The notes: generated by a model not told the origin, from the letters alone. A stretch of 34,216 nucleotides of DNA from an uncultured Prevotella sp. (GCA_900317405.1 ONGP01000023.1:1-34216), one strand, 5' to 3'; shown: positions 1-9,069, numbered from the stretch's first letter. Numbers and translations are program-made.

Positions 1-1141
1 GGCTGGTAAATACGAGCCTTTGGGTGAGGAATCAACCATCAATACAGAGCAAATACAAAGAGAAAAGGCGTTGGAGAGTGCTGCATATATAGAATACGAG
101 CATTCGCTCACAGAGAAGCTGTCTGTTTCAGCAGGTTTACGCTATTCTATGTTTAATGCACTTGGTCCGCGCGATGTTAATCATTATTCTGCTGGCGAAC
201 TACCATCAGAAGCAACATGGCTGGAGACACGACATGAAACAGGATGCATCAAGACCTATCACGCCCCAGAGATACGCCTGTCGGCTCGCTATGCCCTTAA
301 GGATAATCTCTCTTTAAAAGCAGGTTTCAACACTATGCATCAGTATATCCACAAGGTATCAAACACCTCAATCATGTCGCCCACTGACATTTGGAAACTA
401 TCCGACCTTAATATCAAACCACAGAACGGATGGCAAGTAGCAGCAGGAATTTATCATGAGACTGCCGGAAAAAAATATGAGTTATCTGCAGAGGTGTACT
501 ACAAGCATATCGGCGATTATCTTAACTATCGCAGTTCGGCAGTTCTGCTGATGAATCCTCATCTTGAGACTGATGTTATCTCGACAAAGGGAAAAGCCTA
601 TGGCATAGAACTGCAAGCGAAGAAGCCTTTAGGCAAACTGAATGGATGGGTAAGTTATACATACTCTCGCTCATTGCTACGTCAGGACGACAAGAGGGTA
701 GCAATGCCTCTGAACGATGGCGATTGGTATCCTTCTGAATATGACAGACCTCATGAGGTTAAGGCTACGCTCAACTTCAAAATTACAGAGAGGTATAGTT
801 TTTCGAGCAACTTCAATTATGCCACAGGTCGTCCTACAACTATTCCTGCCGGCAAATACTATAGTTTCTATACCTATAAATATATGCCGTACTATACAGA
901 CCGCAACACATACCGTATTCCAGACTATATGCGTTTGGATCTGGCATTTAACATAGAGCCCACTCATAAACTGACATCCTTCCTCCACACATCGTTCTCT
1001 ATAGGTGTATATAATGCCCTTGCACGCAAGAATGCCTATAATATCTACTATGTCAATGAAGGGGATGAAATTAAAGGGTACAAGCTGTCCGTGTTTGGCA
1101 CAGCCATTCCTTATATATCACTTAATATACGGTTCAACTAA
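1..1141 (+). CDS. TonB-dependent receptor, C-terminal barrel part (5'-truncated by window edge), cassette copy 1
   Basis: This is the C-terminal 380 codons of an outer-membrane TonB-dependent receptor. The reading frame is open from base 2 to the stop at 1139-1141, so the gene continues left of the window and no start should be assigned here. It aligns along its whole length with the last ~380 residues of the complete receptor at 3672-6638, at roughly 85% identity by eye. It shows alternating beta-strand patterns, aromatic girdles and the final strand ending in IRFN, typical of the last strand of an outer-membrane barrel. Changes relative to copy 2 cluster in presumed loops, for example SFYTYKY against DSHNNTY. 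It is followed 12 bases later by a DUF4249 lipoprotein gene, as in copy 2. The substrate cannot be told from sequence. Confidence 0.93.
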   Translation, partial: AGKYEPLGEESTINTEQIQREKALESAAYIEYEHSLTEKLSVSAGLRYSMFNALGPRDVNHYSAGELPSEATWLETRHETGCIKTYHAPEIRLSARYALKDNLSLKAGFNTMHQYIHKVSNTSIMSPTDIWKLSDLNIKPQNGWQVAAGIYHETAGKKYELSAEVYYKHIGDYLNYRSSAVLLMNPHLETDVISTKGKAYGIELQAKKPLGKLNGWVSYTYSRSLLRQDDKRVAMPLNDGDWYPSEYDRPHEVKATLNFKITERYSFSSNFNYATGRPTTIPAGKYYSFYTYKYMPYYTDRNTYRIPDYMRLDLAFNIEPTHKLTSFLHTSFSIGVYNALARKNAYNIYYVNEGDEIKGYKLSVFGTAIPYISLNIRFN

Positions 1142-1153
1142 AAGATACAAGAA

Positions 1154-2350
1154 ATGAAAAAGAAAAAGCTATATATCATCTTATGTCTCATATTGACAGT
1201 TACTCTGTCAGGCTGTATTGAGGAATATCAGGCAGATATACCTACAAAGGATTCAGACCTACTAGTTGTTGAAGGTACAATATGCTCTTCCAAAATGAAT
1301 ATGTTCATTCTATCACATACGAAGGAGATCAATTCTGACAAGGGATTATCTGACGACATATTAGAAATGGTTGATGATGCAAAAGTCTCAGTACGCGGAA
1401 GTAACGGTTCAGTATTTATTGCAGAAGGTTACAACGGAATATATTTGTGCCAGGTTGGCGTCCTTGATCCTGACGAGGAATACTATCTCCATATAGAGTA
1501 CGATGGCGAGGTTTATGAATCTGAACCACAAAAGCCTTTACGCACAGAGAAAATAGCAGATGTCTGTGGAGTACAGAATACACCAGATAGCAACATAGAC
1601 ATACTCGTAACCCCAGATACCCCCTTCGACCCCAACAAGGAAAACTACTATTCGTGGACATGCGATGAGACATGGGAAGTGCATTCAGACTATACAACCA
1701 CAGTATATTATGACCTCTTTCTAGGGAAGGGCGTATTTAATGACAAACAGTTTCCTTCGCGCGGATGGAAAGATGCTATCCAAACAACGGTTATGGTTGG
1801 CTCAAGCACAAACTACGAAGGACAGCATATACAAAAACTCAAGATATACGATATAGATAATAGCGATGAACGCGTATTTTACAGATACAGCGGTCTGGTG
1901 CATCAACGTGCCATCTCAAAAGCAGAATACGAGTATGTGCTTGCTCAGCAACAAGCAAGTTCTGACATGGGTGGACTGTTCACTCCTCAACCATCAGCTC
2001 CGCTTACTAATATCCGCTGCTTAACCTCGTCAAAACACGTAATCGGATTTGTAGGCTGTTCGTTAAATACGAATGAATACAGGTTTTTCCTTGATGCAGA
2101 TGATTTCTCCATCTATTATCCTCGAAAGGAAGACACCCGTCTTTGGGTAGAAGATCCCAACGAGATGTACTGTCGCAGACTAGTAGAGGAAGAAGGTATG
2201 TTCCTCTGCGTATGGCAGGATGAAAGACTATCTGGCGGTAAATTGATAACAGCGTGGGCATATGAAGAGCAACTCGATGTGAGATATAAAGGTGCATATA
2301 TCGAGGAACCTGATTTTTGGTCAACGACAAAAGACGATAGTGAGCAATGA
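1154..2350 (+). CDS. DUF4249-family lipoprotein, cassette copy 1
   Basis: 398 residues. The N-terminus is a Lys-rich start, a hydrophobic stretch and the lipobox LSGC, giving lipidation at about Cys21. The residues after the Cys (IEEYQAD) are acidic, which resembles the lipoprotein export signals that send Bacteroidota lipoproteins to the cell surface; surface location is inference. The body has the DUF4249 pattern: LLVVEGTI near residue 40, a beta-rich region with YYLHIEYDGEVYES, and a C-terminal half with HVIGFVGCS and EYRFFLD. DUF4249 proteins are commonly encoded next to TonB-dependent receptors and are thought to be outer-membrane partners; their exact job is unknown. The start at 1154 follows the receptor stop by 12 bases. 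The paralogue at 6642 is clearly homologous, with the most divergence in the middle and near the C-terminus. Confidence 0.9.
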   Translation: MKKKKLYIILCLILTVTLSGCIEEYQADIPTKDSDLLVVEGTICSSKMNMFILSHTKEINSDKGLSDDILEMVDDAKVSVRGSNGSVFIAEGYNGIYLCQVGVLDPDEEYYLHIEYDGEVYESEPQKPLRTEKIADVCGVQNTPDSNIDILVTPDTPFDPNKENYYSWTCDETWEVHSDYTTTVYYDLFLGKGVFNDKQFPSRGWKDAIQTTVMVGSSTNYEGQHIQKLKIYDIDNSDERVFYRYSGLVHQRAISKAEYEYVLAQQQASSDMGGLFTPQPSAPLTNIRCLTSSKHVIGFVGCSLNTNEYRFFLDADDFSIYYPRKEDTRLWVEDPNEMYCRRLVEEEGMFLCVWQDERLSGGKLITAWAYEEQLDVRYKGAYIEEPDFWSTTKDDSEQ

Positions 2351-2374
2351 TTGTCTGTATTAAATTAGAAAAAA

Positions 2375-3628
2375 ATGAATAACAGGTATTTATCACTTAT
2401 TATAGCATTGGTGCTTAGCCTTAACTCCTTTGCCACAAATATAGAGACTGATCGCCAATGGTATCTAGCCGGCGAGGCGATGAAGGTGAGTATCACAACA
2501 GAAAACGCGTTCATGGCTTACGCAGAACTATGTGACATGCATAGTCTGGTGGCAGGAACCTTGATTAAACTTAACAAAGGAAAGGGCGCGATTTCTATCG
2601 AGCTCCCCTCCAACCTGCATAGTGGATACTATGTACTCTCTGTATATACCCGTGATAACGCAAATGTCACCAATAAACTTGTAGGCATCGTAAACCCTCT
2701 TCGCAAGAATAAAGATGACGACATCAAATGGATGCAGGATGATAGCTGCTGGGTGACTAGTGTAGGAACATCTGAGTTGATAAACAATAAAACCATCGAT
2801 GTATGCGAGACAGAAGGACATATCATCAAGGCGCATTTAAAGAATATATATGGTGGCCACACATTCAAGGATAGTCAAATCACCCCTTCATTAAGCATCA
2901 TAGGAAAACAGGTACATTATTTTGAAGGAAAGATGATTAATGACACTACTGCCGTTTTCTACACTAGTGGTATTCATGGCAAGCAACCTCTCGTGCTATC
3001 TGCATTATCATCTACTGGAGTGAGCCTACCAATTGAGATGATTAATCCATTTGAAACTTTGCTCCCAAGAAAACTTCCTCATCTCGTGTTCCATTATAAG
3101 CGAAGCGAGGTAGAAGCCCGCTCTATGGATATGCAACGTCATCAAATAGCCATTACACCAGTAAAACGTGAACTGCAACTTGGTGATCATGCGGACGATA
3201 CTGCCGAGGATGTAGTACCTCTAGGCTATGACGAGACTATATTTGGAATCAAACCTGACCTAAGTTATAATCTTGATGAATACCGTCAATTCCTTACAAT
3301 CAGGGAGGTACTACTTGAATATGTGGTCTATGTAAGCAACAGAACAATAAACGGTGTACCCAAACTGATTGTCCGCAAGGAGGATGCTGCCTACGATACA
3401 TCATCGCCTACTTTGGTACTCATCGACGGCATGCCTGTCATTGACACAGAGCGACTACTGAACTATGATGCCCGACGTATTCACCATATCAATATCTATA
3501 GTGGTCAATACACATTTGGTAATGGTGTTTATAATGGAATATTGTCATTTGTAACTCGTTCTGGCCGTCTAACCAATTACCCAACAGAGCCCAATATGCA
3601 ATATCTGGTATATGAATTTCCAGAATGA
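2375..3628 (+). CDS. Secreted MG2-like plus TonB-plug-like protein without a barrel, cassette copy 1
   Basis: 417 residues with a signal peptide (about residues 1-20, cleavage near NSFA|TN) and no lipobox. Residues ~22-110 read like an MG2-type beta-sandwich: ETDRQWYLAGEAMKVSI, then LPSNLHSGYYVLSVYTRD, then GIVNPL. This pattern is seen in large Bacteroidota plug-containing proteins and in bacterial alpha-2-macroglobulins. No thioester motif (CxEQ) is present. The C-terminal ~110 residues look like a TonB plug: REVLLEY, PTLVLIDGMPVIDTERLLNYDARRI, HINIYSGQYTFGNGVYNGILSFVTR. No beta-barrel follows, so it cannot be a transporter alone. It probably works in the periplasm or at the outer membrane with the receptor and the lipoprotein. 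The domain calls are by pattern recognition; the function is unknown. Confidence 0.82.
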   Translation: MNNRYLSLIIALVLSLNSFATNIETDRQWYLAGEAMKVSITTENAFMAYAELCDMHSLVAGTLIKLNKGKGAISIELPSNLHSGYYVLSVYTRDNANVTNKLVGIVNPLRKNKDDDIKWMQDDSCWVTSVGTSELINNKTIDVCETEGHIIKAHLKNIYGGHTFKDSQITPSLSIIGKQVHYFEGKMINDTTAVFYTSGIHGKQPLVLSALSSTGVSLPIEMINPFETLLPRKLPHLVFHYKRSEVEARSMDMQRHQIAITPVKRELQLGDHADDTAEDVVPLGYDETIFGIKPDLSYNLDEYRQFLTIREVLLEYVVYVSNRTINGVPKLIVRKEDAAYDTSSPTLVLIDGMPVIDTERLLNYDARRIHHINIYSGQYTFGNGVYNGILSFVTRSGRLTNYPTEPNMQYLVYEFPE

Positions 3629-3671
3629 TAAGAATATGAATTAGTTTTAAGGTAAAAAGATAAATTTTGAC

Positions 3672-6638
3672 GTGAAAAAGTTTTTTTGTTTTATTGCCTG
3701 TATGATGGCTATCGTGCAGAATACTAAGGCTCAGGATTATTTTTCCTCTGCTGCTAATTTTGCTCGTCTTTACGTAGGGACGGTCGAACCACCATACCAA
3801 ATATGGTTGTGGAATGACTGTCCGTATTATAAAGACAATTCAGACACATATCGAGGTCGAATCAGTTATTATGGTGTGGTCTACGATGATGTACAACTAC
3901 GTTTTGACCAGTTTAAACAGAGTATTGCAGTCCTGTCTCCACTTGGGAATGTATTTTGCATGCCTGAGCAGGAACACGTTGACTGGTTTGAGATGGATAG
4001 CTACAGATATGTGCACGATCCAGAGGATAGTCTGCGATATACAGCTGTACTATGTGACGGAAGCATTAATGGCGTTCAGCTTTATCATACTGTATGGAAA
4101 GTCAACGGTGGTGATAAATTAACTATTGGAGAACGTACCCCACTAAAAACTCTTAGAACCAAAGAGCATTACACACTCATAACTGCTCAGGGAGAAATGT
4201 ACCATGTGAAGCGTGCGTCGGATGTGGCAAAGATATTTGCCGAACAGAAAGCGCAGATTAAGCGATTTGCCAAACAGAATCGCCTTTCGTTCTCAAAGAG
4301 AAATCGCGAACAGAGTCTAATTAAAGTCATCAAGAGTGTATCTGGTTCTCCAAAGAGTAATCCACACATTCTCTCTGCCCTAGCCAATCACGAATCAAGA
4401 GTGACAAGAAGCAATTACGTGCAGCCCATAACTATTGCAAAACAAGTTGACAATAAGAAGCTAATCACAGGAATACCTGTTCTTGACAATGATTCCGTCA
4501 TAATGTCATCAGGCTCTAAGAACACAAAGACCTATATAATTCCAGGCGTAACGAAGGCTAAGAGAAGCATTGCCGACGATCAGGAACTAGCTGAGATTGT
4601 AGTTGTTGCCGGTCGCCAATCGGCTGTTAAGAGCACAACTATGGGTTCGGAAAAATTTAAACCACAACTACTGAAAAACATTCCATCAGCATTTGGCGAA
4701 TCGGACATTATGAAGGTGGTCCTCACTCTGCCAGGCGTAACAACTGTTGGCGAGGCCTCAAGTGGATATAATGTGCGAGGAGGAGCAACAGACCAGAACC
4801 TTATACTATTCAATGGCGGAACGGTGTATAACCCGTCACACCTGTTTGGACTCTTCACATCGTTTAATTCTGACGCAGTAGAGGATGTAGAACTATTCAA
4901 GTCGAGTATTCCTGTAGAATATGGAGGCAGAATAAGCAGTGTACTGAGAGTGACTTCGAAAGAGGCTAATATGCAGAAACTTACAGGTTCTGCAAGTATT
5001 GGCGCACTTACCAGTAAGGTTAATCTTGAGATACCTATCATAAGGGATCACGTATCACTGATGCTTAATGGCCGTACTACTTATAGCGACTGGATTCTGA
5101 AACTACTGCCAGAAAAGAGCGGCTACAAAAATGGTTCGGCAAACTTCTATGACCTTGGTGGTGTTCTGACTTGGAAAATAAATAACATGCATCGTCTCAA
5201 GATATACGGATATCTGAGTAGAGATAAATTCTCGTTCAGTTCTGATGACAAATATGGTTACCAGAACCGTAACTTCTCAGCCGAGTGGCGCTCTATCCTG
5301 AATGAGAAAACCACAGCTACGATTTCTGCAGGACTTGACCACTACGATTATTTCAATGAGGAGAATGCCACACCTTCGATGGCCGCCCGATTAAGTTTCG
5401 GCATAGATCAGTTGTGGAGCAAGCTACATCTTCGTCAGCGTATTTCCGAAAAACAGACTCTTACCTATGGTCTCACTGTGCAGCATTACAATGTACAGGC
5501 TGGTAAGTATGAGCCTATGGGTGCGTTATCACGCATTAAGACAGACCAATTAGAGAATGAAAAGGCACTGGAAAGTGCAGCATATATCGACTATGAGCAT
5601 TCGATAACAGAAAAGTTGTCTGTATCTGCAGGTTTGCGTTATACTATGTTCAATGTTTTTGGTCCACGCGACGTTAACTATTATTATGCAGGAGAACTGC
5701 CATCTGAGAATAATCTGCTGGAAACACGGCGTGAAACAGGTATCATCAAGACCTATCATGCTCCAGAATTACGTCTGTCTGCAAGATATTTCCTTGCAGA
5801 AAACCTTTCGTTGAAGGCTGGTTTCAACACTATGCATCAGTATATCCACAAGGTGTCGAACACTTCAATCGTCTCGCCAACTGATATTTGGAAACTTTCA
5901 GACCTAAACATCAAGCCCCAAAATGGATGGCAAGTAGCAGCTGGTATCTATCATGAAACAGCACGCAAGACATACGAATTATCAGCAGAAGTATACTACA
6001 AACATATCGGTGATTATCTGAACTATCGCAATTCTGCTGTCCTGCTAATGAATCATCATCTTGAGACTGATGTAATTTCGACAAAGGGAAAAGCCTATGG
6101 TCTGGAACTTCAGGTAAAGAAACCAACAGGAAAGCTGAATGGATGGGTAAGCTATACCTTCTCGCGCTCTTTGCTTCGCCAGGACGACAAGAGGGTTGCC
6201 GCACCTCTGAACAATGGCGAGTGGTATCCATCTGAATATGACAGGCCACATGAATTGAAGGCTGTGCTAAACTTCAAGTTTACGGAGAGATATAGCTTTT
6301 CCAGCAACTTCGACTACGCCACAGGTCGCCCCACGACAGTACCTGCCGGCAATTATTATGACTCGCATAATAATACGTATATGCCCTACTATACCAACCG
6401 CAACAAATATCGAATTCCGAACTATATGCGATTAGACCTAGCGTTTAATATAGAGCCGACACATAAGCTTACAAGTTTCCTCCACACGTCGTTTTCTATA
6501 GGTGTATATAATGCCCTTGCACGCAAAAACGCCTACAACATCTACTATGTTACAGAGGGAACACAGGTTAAAGGCTATAAGTTATCTGTGTTTGGCACTG
6601 CCATTCCTTATGTCTCACTTAATATACGATTCAACTAA
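3672..6638 (+). CDS. TonB-dependent outer-membrane receptor, complete, with an unusual N-terminal domain (cassette copy 2)
   Basis: 988 residues from a GTG start (GTGAAAAAG at 3672); a signal peptide ends near residue 20 (TKA|QDYF). Residues ~20-300 form an N-terminal part unlike the CarboxypepD-reg domain usually found in Bacteroidota receptors. It has a beta-rich section (GRISYYGVVYDDVQLRFDQ) and then a Lys-rich helix (AKIFAEQKAQIKRFAKQNRL). The plug follows at ~308-440: EIVVVAGR, LLKNIPSAFGESDIMKVV, LPGVTTVGEASSGYNVRGG, VEYGGRISSVLRV. A ~540-residue barrel ends in IRFN. It is expected to import a ligand across the outer membrane using TonB energy. It starts 43 bases after the preceding plug-like gene and ends 3 bases before the next DUF4249 gene, so co-transcription is likely. 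The substrate is unknown. Confidence 0.92.
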   Translation: MKKFFCFIACMMAIVQNTKAQDYFSSAANFARLYVGTVEPPYQIWLWNDCPYYKDNSDTYRGRISYYGVVYDDVQLRFDQFKQSIAVLSPLGNVFCMPEQEHVDWFEMDSYRYVHDPEDSLRYTAVLCDGSINGVQLYHTVWKVNGGDKLTIGERTPLKTLRTKEHYTLITAQGEMYHVKRASDVAKIFAEQKAQIKRFAKQNRLSFSKRNREQSLIKVIKSVSGSPKSNPHILSALANHESRVTRSNYVQPITIAKQVDNKKLITGIPVLDNDSVIMSSGSKNTKTYIIPGVTKAKRSIADDQELAEIVVVAGRQSAVKSTTMGSEKFKPQLLKNIPSAFGESDIMKVVLTLPGVTTVGEASSGYNVRGGATDQNLILFNGGTVYNPSHLFGLFTSFNSDAVEDVELFKSSIPVEYGGRISSVLRVTSKEANMQKLTGSASIGALTSKVNLEIPIIRDHVSLMLNGRTTYSDWILKLLPEKSGYKNGSANFYDLGGVLTWKINNMHRLKIYGYLSRDKFSFSSDDKYGYQNRNFSAEWRSILNEKTTATISAGLDHYDYFNEENATPSMAARLSFGIDQLWSKLHLRQRISEKQTLTYGLTVQHYNVQAGKYEPMGALSRIKTDQLENEKALESAAYIDYEHSITEKLSVSAGLRYTMFNVFGPRDVNYYYAGELPSENNLLETRRETGIIKTYHAPELRLSARYFLAENLSLKAGFNTMHQYIHKVSNTSIVSPTDIWKLSDLNIKPQNGWQVAAGIYHETARKTYELSAEVYYKHIGDYLNYRNSAVLLMNHHLETDVISTKGKAYGLELQVKKPTGKLNGWVSYTFSRSLLRQDDKRVAAPLNNGEWYPSEYDRPHELKAVLNFKFTERYSFSSNFDYATGRPTTVPAGNYYDSHNNTYMPYYTNRNKYRIPNYMRLDLAFNIEPTHKLTSFLHTSFSIGVYNALARKNAYNIYYVTEGTQVKGYKLSVFGTAIPYVSLNIRFN

Positions 6639-6641
6639 AAA

Positions 6642-7826
6642 ATGAAGAAACTAAATAAAACGCTATATTCTGTGCTATGCCTAATGATATGCATGTGTAC
6701 ACTGTCGGGCTGTATTGAGGAATTCGAAGCAGATATTCCTTCAGAAGATTCAAACTTGCTCGTTGTCGAAGGAACAATTATTTCTTCAAGAGAGAATACA
6801 TTCATCCTAACGCGTACGTTGCCTATCAACTCATTCGGCACCCCTAAGATGGAAACAAAAGCGATTTTATCTGTACGCGGAACTGACGGTTCTGAATACA
6901 AAGCGCAATCCGATTATGGCAAATATACCTGTATGGTTGGCGATCTTAATCCAGACGAAGAGTATTATCTACATATCGAAGTAGATGGTGAGATTTATGA
7001 GTCTGTCCCACAGAAACCTATGCGTACAGAGAAGATTGCAGAAGTAAGCGGAGTGCAGAACACACCAGAAAGCAACATTGACATACTCATCACACCAGAA
7101 GCGCCCATCGACTCTACTAAGGAAAATTATTACTCGTGGACATACGATGAAACTTGGGAGGTGCATCCTGACTACATAACAGACTTGTTTTTCGATGTAG
7201 AGAATATGAGAATAATAAAGAAGGAGAATCAGTTCCCTGTGTGTGGATGGATAGATGCAACTAGCTCGACAATAATGGTTGGTGCAGGCTCTAACTACCA
7301 AGGTCAACACATCCAACGTCTAAAGTTATATGACATAGACAGAAGTAATGAGCGCATGTATTATAGGTATAGCGGACTAATACATCAACGTGCCATCTCC
7401 AAGGCTGAATACGAGTATGAACTTGCACGCCGTCAGGCAAGCTCTGAAATGGGAGGTTTGTTCACCCCTCAACCATCATCACTGCCAACAAATATCCAAT
7501 GTCGTACGTCGAAAAAGAACGTGATAGGATTTGTGGGATGCTCTTTTAACACAGGCGAATACAGATTCTTCCTAAATTACACAGATTATTCCATCTATCG
7601 CCAAAAAATAGGTTCACTTGCATGGATAGAAGACTGCAGCATGGAAGATTGCCTCAGAATGGTAGAAAGAGGAATGTACCTGTGCAAGTATGAAGACTCG
7701 ATGAAATCTGTTACAGGCAAGTCACGGTCAGCATGGGCATACGGACGCCAAGTTGACGTAAGATATAGAGGCGCATATACTGAAATGCCTAGTTTTTGGT
7801 TATTAACAAAAAATGTAAGTTACTAA
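6642..7826 (+). CDS. DUF4249-family lipoprotein, cassette copy 2
   Basis: 394 residues. The lipobox LSGC is preceded by a hydrophobic signal (about Cys24) and followed by IEEFEAD, again an acidic patch that could mark surface export. It shares the DUF4249 core with its paralogue at 1154: LLVVEGTI, EEYYLHIEVDGEIYES, QKPMRTEKIAEVSGVQNTPESNIDIL, and MYYRYSGLIHQRAISKAEYEYELA. Differences concentrate at residues ~45-75 and in the last ~90. Only 3 bases separate its start from the receptor stop, which points to translational coupling with that receptor. It is a likely outer-membrane lipoprotein partner of the receptor; ligand binding is inferred, not shown. Confidence 0.9.
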   Translation: MKKLNKTLYSVLCLMICMCTLSGCIEEFEADIPSEDSNLLVVEGTIISSRENTFILTRTLPINSFGTPKMETKAILSVRGTDGSEYKAQSDYGKYTCMVGDLNPDEEYYLHIEVDGEIYESVPQKPMRTEKIAEVSGVQNTPESNIDILITPEAPIDSTKENYYSWTYDETWEVHPDYITDLFFDVENMRIIKKENQFPVCGWIDATSSTIMVGAGSNYQGQHIQRLKLYDIDRSNERMYYRYSGLIHQRAISKAEYEYELARRQASSEMGGLFTPQPSSLPTNIQCRTSKKNVIGFVGCSFNTGEYRFFLNYTDYSIYRQKIGSLAWIEDCSMEDCLRMVERGMYLCKYEDSMKSVTGKSRSAWAYGRQVDVRYRGAYTEMPSFWLLTKNVSY

Positions 7827-7827
7827 G

Positions 7828-9048
7828 ATGAATAAAAGAATTAAGATATCAATAGCTGTTTTGGCAATTGCCTTGAATTCCTTTGCTGCAAGCATTGAGA
7901 CAGATCGTCCATGGTACCTTGCTGGCGAGACGATGAAGGTAAGTATAACTACAGATAACGCACTAATTGCATACGCAGAACTATGCGACACACATAGTCT
8001 GTCGGCAGGTTGTATAATAAGTATTTATGGTGGTAAGGGGGATGGCATCATCGAACTGCCATCCTACCTTCATAGTGGATATTATGTACTATCTGTATAT
8101 ACTCGCGACAACTCTAATGTTTCCAATCAACTTGTTGCTATAATAAATCCTCTTCACAAGAGTAAAGACGATGATATCGAGTGGGTATCGGGCAATAATA
8201 GTATAGCAACGAGTGTTGGTTTTGCTGATTTGGTTAACAAGAAGGACGTTGATGTGCGTGAGACAGAAGGCCACATCATAAAAGCACGTATCAAAAATGG
8301 TGGCCAAGTCTTCAAAAGCGACCAGATACGTCCTTCTTTAAGCATCATAGGCAAGCAGATACATTATTTTGAGGGAAAGATGGCTAATGACTCCATTGCC
8401 ATATTCTACACATACGGAATTAATGGCAAACAACCATTAGTGCTTTCAGCTGTGACGCACACAGACACGAGCCTACCCATCGAGATTATCAGCCCATTTG
8501 AAGCCCTGATTCCTAAGAAACTGCCACATCTTGTATTTCATTACAATCGCAGTGAGATAGAAGCACGCTCCATCGAAATGCAGCGTCAGCACCTCGTCAA
8601 AGAAGAACAGGAAGACGACACACAATCTGCAATAGTACCACTAGATTATGACGATACTGTATTTGGTTCTAAACCTATACAAACCTATAACCTTGACGAA
8701 TATCGTCAGTTCCAAACTATCAGAGAAGTGCTGCTAGAGTATGTTATCTTTGTAAGCAAAAGAAAAGTAAAAGGCGTACCACAGTTGTTTGTTTCATTAG
8801 AACAAGCACCAAACGTTAATTCATGGCCATCATTGGTATTGATAGACGGTATGCCTATCACCAATATCGAACGACTAATGAACTACGATGCTCGCCGAAT
8901 TCATCATATCAACATCTATGGCGGGCAATACACATTTGGATATGGTGAATTTAATGGTATACTGTCATTTGTTACACGCTCTGGTCTACTCACAAACTAT
9001 CCAATAGAGCCCAACATGCAATATCTGGTGTACGATTTTCCTAAATGA
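7828..9048 (+). CDS. Secreted MG2-like plus TonB-plug-like protein without a barrel, cassette copy 2
   Basis: 406 residues, starting one base after the DUF4249 stop. A signal peptide covers residues ~1-20 (NSFA|AS). The same two modules as in copy 1 are present: an MG2-like N-terminus (ETDRPWYLAGETMKVSI, LPSYLHSGYYVLSVYTRDN, AIINPLH) and a plug-like C-terminus (SLVLIDGMPITNIERLMNYDARRI, HINIYGGQYTFGYGEFNGILSFVTR). The middle section carries LSIIGKQIHYFEGKMAND and KLPHLVFHYNRSEIEARSIEMQRQ, both nearly shared with copy 1. The region between the middle section and the plug (around residue 260) is acidic and the least conserved. It is the last gene of the duplicated array; the next gene has its own promoter. 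The function is unknown. Confidence 0.82.
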   Translation: MNKRIKISIAVLAIALNSFAASIETDRPWYLAGETMKVSITTDNALIAYAELCDTHSLSAGCIISIYGGKGDGIIELPSYLHSGYYVLSVYTRDNSNVSNQLVAIINPLHKSKDDDIEWVSGNNSIATSVGFADLVNKKDVDVRETEGHIIKARIKNGGQVFKSDQIRPSLSIIGKQIHYFEGKMANDSIAIFYTYGINGKQPLVLSAVTHTDTSLPIEIISPFEALIPKKLPHLVFHYNRSEIEARSIEMQRQHLVKEEQEDDTQSAIVPLDYDDTVFGSKPIQTYNLDEYRQFQTIREVLLEYVIFVSKRKVKGVPQLFVSLEQAPNVNSWPSLVLIDGMPITNIERLMNYDARRIHHINIYGGQYTFGYGEFNGILSFVTRSGLLTNYPIEPNMQYLVYDFPK

Positions 9049-9069
9049 GGGGCAAATTTCCTTAATAAA

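Noticed and set aside
2375-3628. True alpha-2-macroglobulin (protease trap)
   Set aside because: Only an MG2-like segment is seen; there is no thioester motif, no bait region, and the protein is far too short.
3662-3669. AAATTTTG before the complete receptor as a promoter of copy 2
   Set aside because: The first base pair of the element is AA instead of TA, it ends two bases before the GTG start, and there is no TTTG upstream; read-through from copy 1 is more likely.
1-9048. SusC/SusD-type polysaccharide utilisation locus
   Set aside because: The lipoproteins are DUF4249, not SusD-like; the complete receptor lacks the SusC N-terminal domain, and there are no glycoside hydrolases or sulfatases in the cassette.
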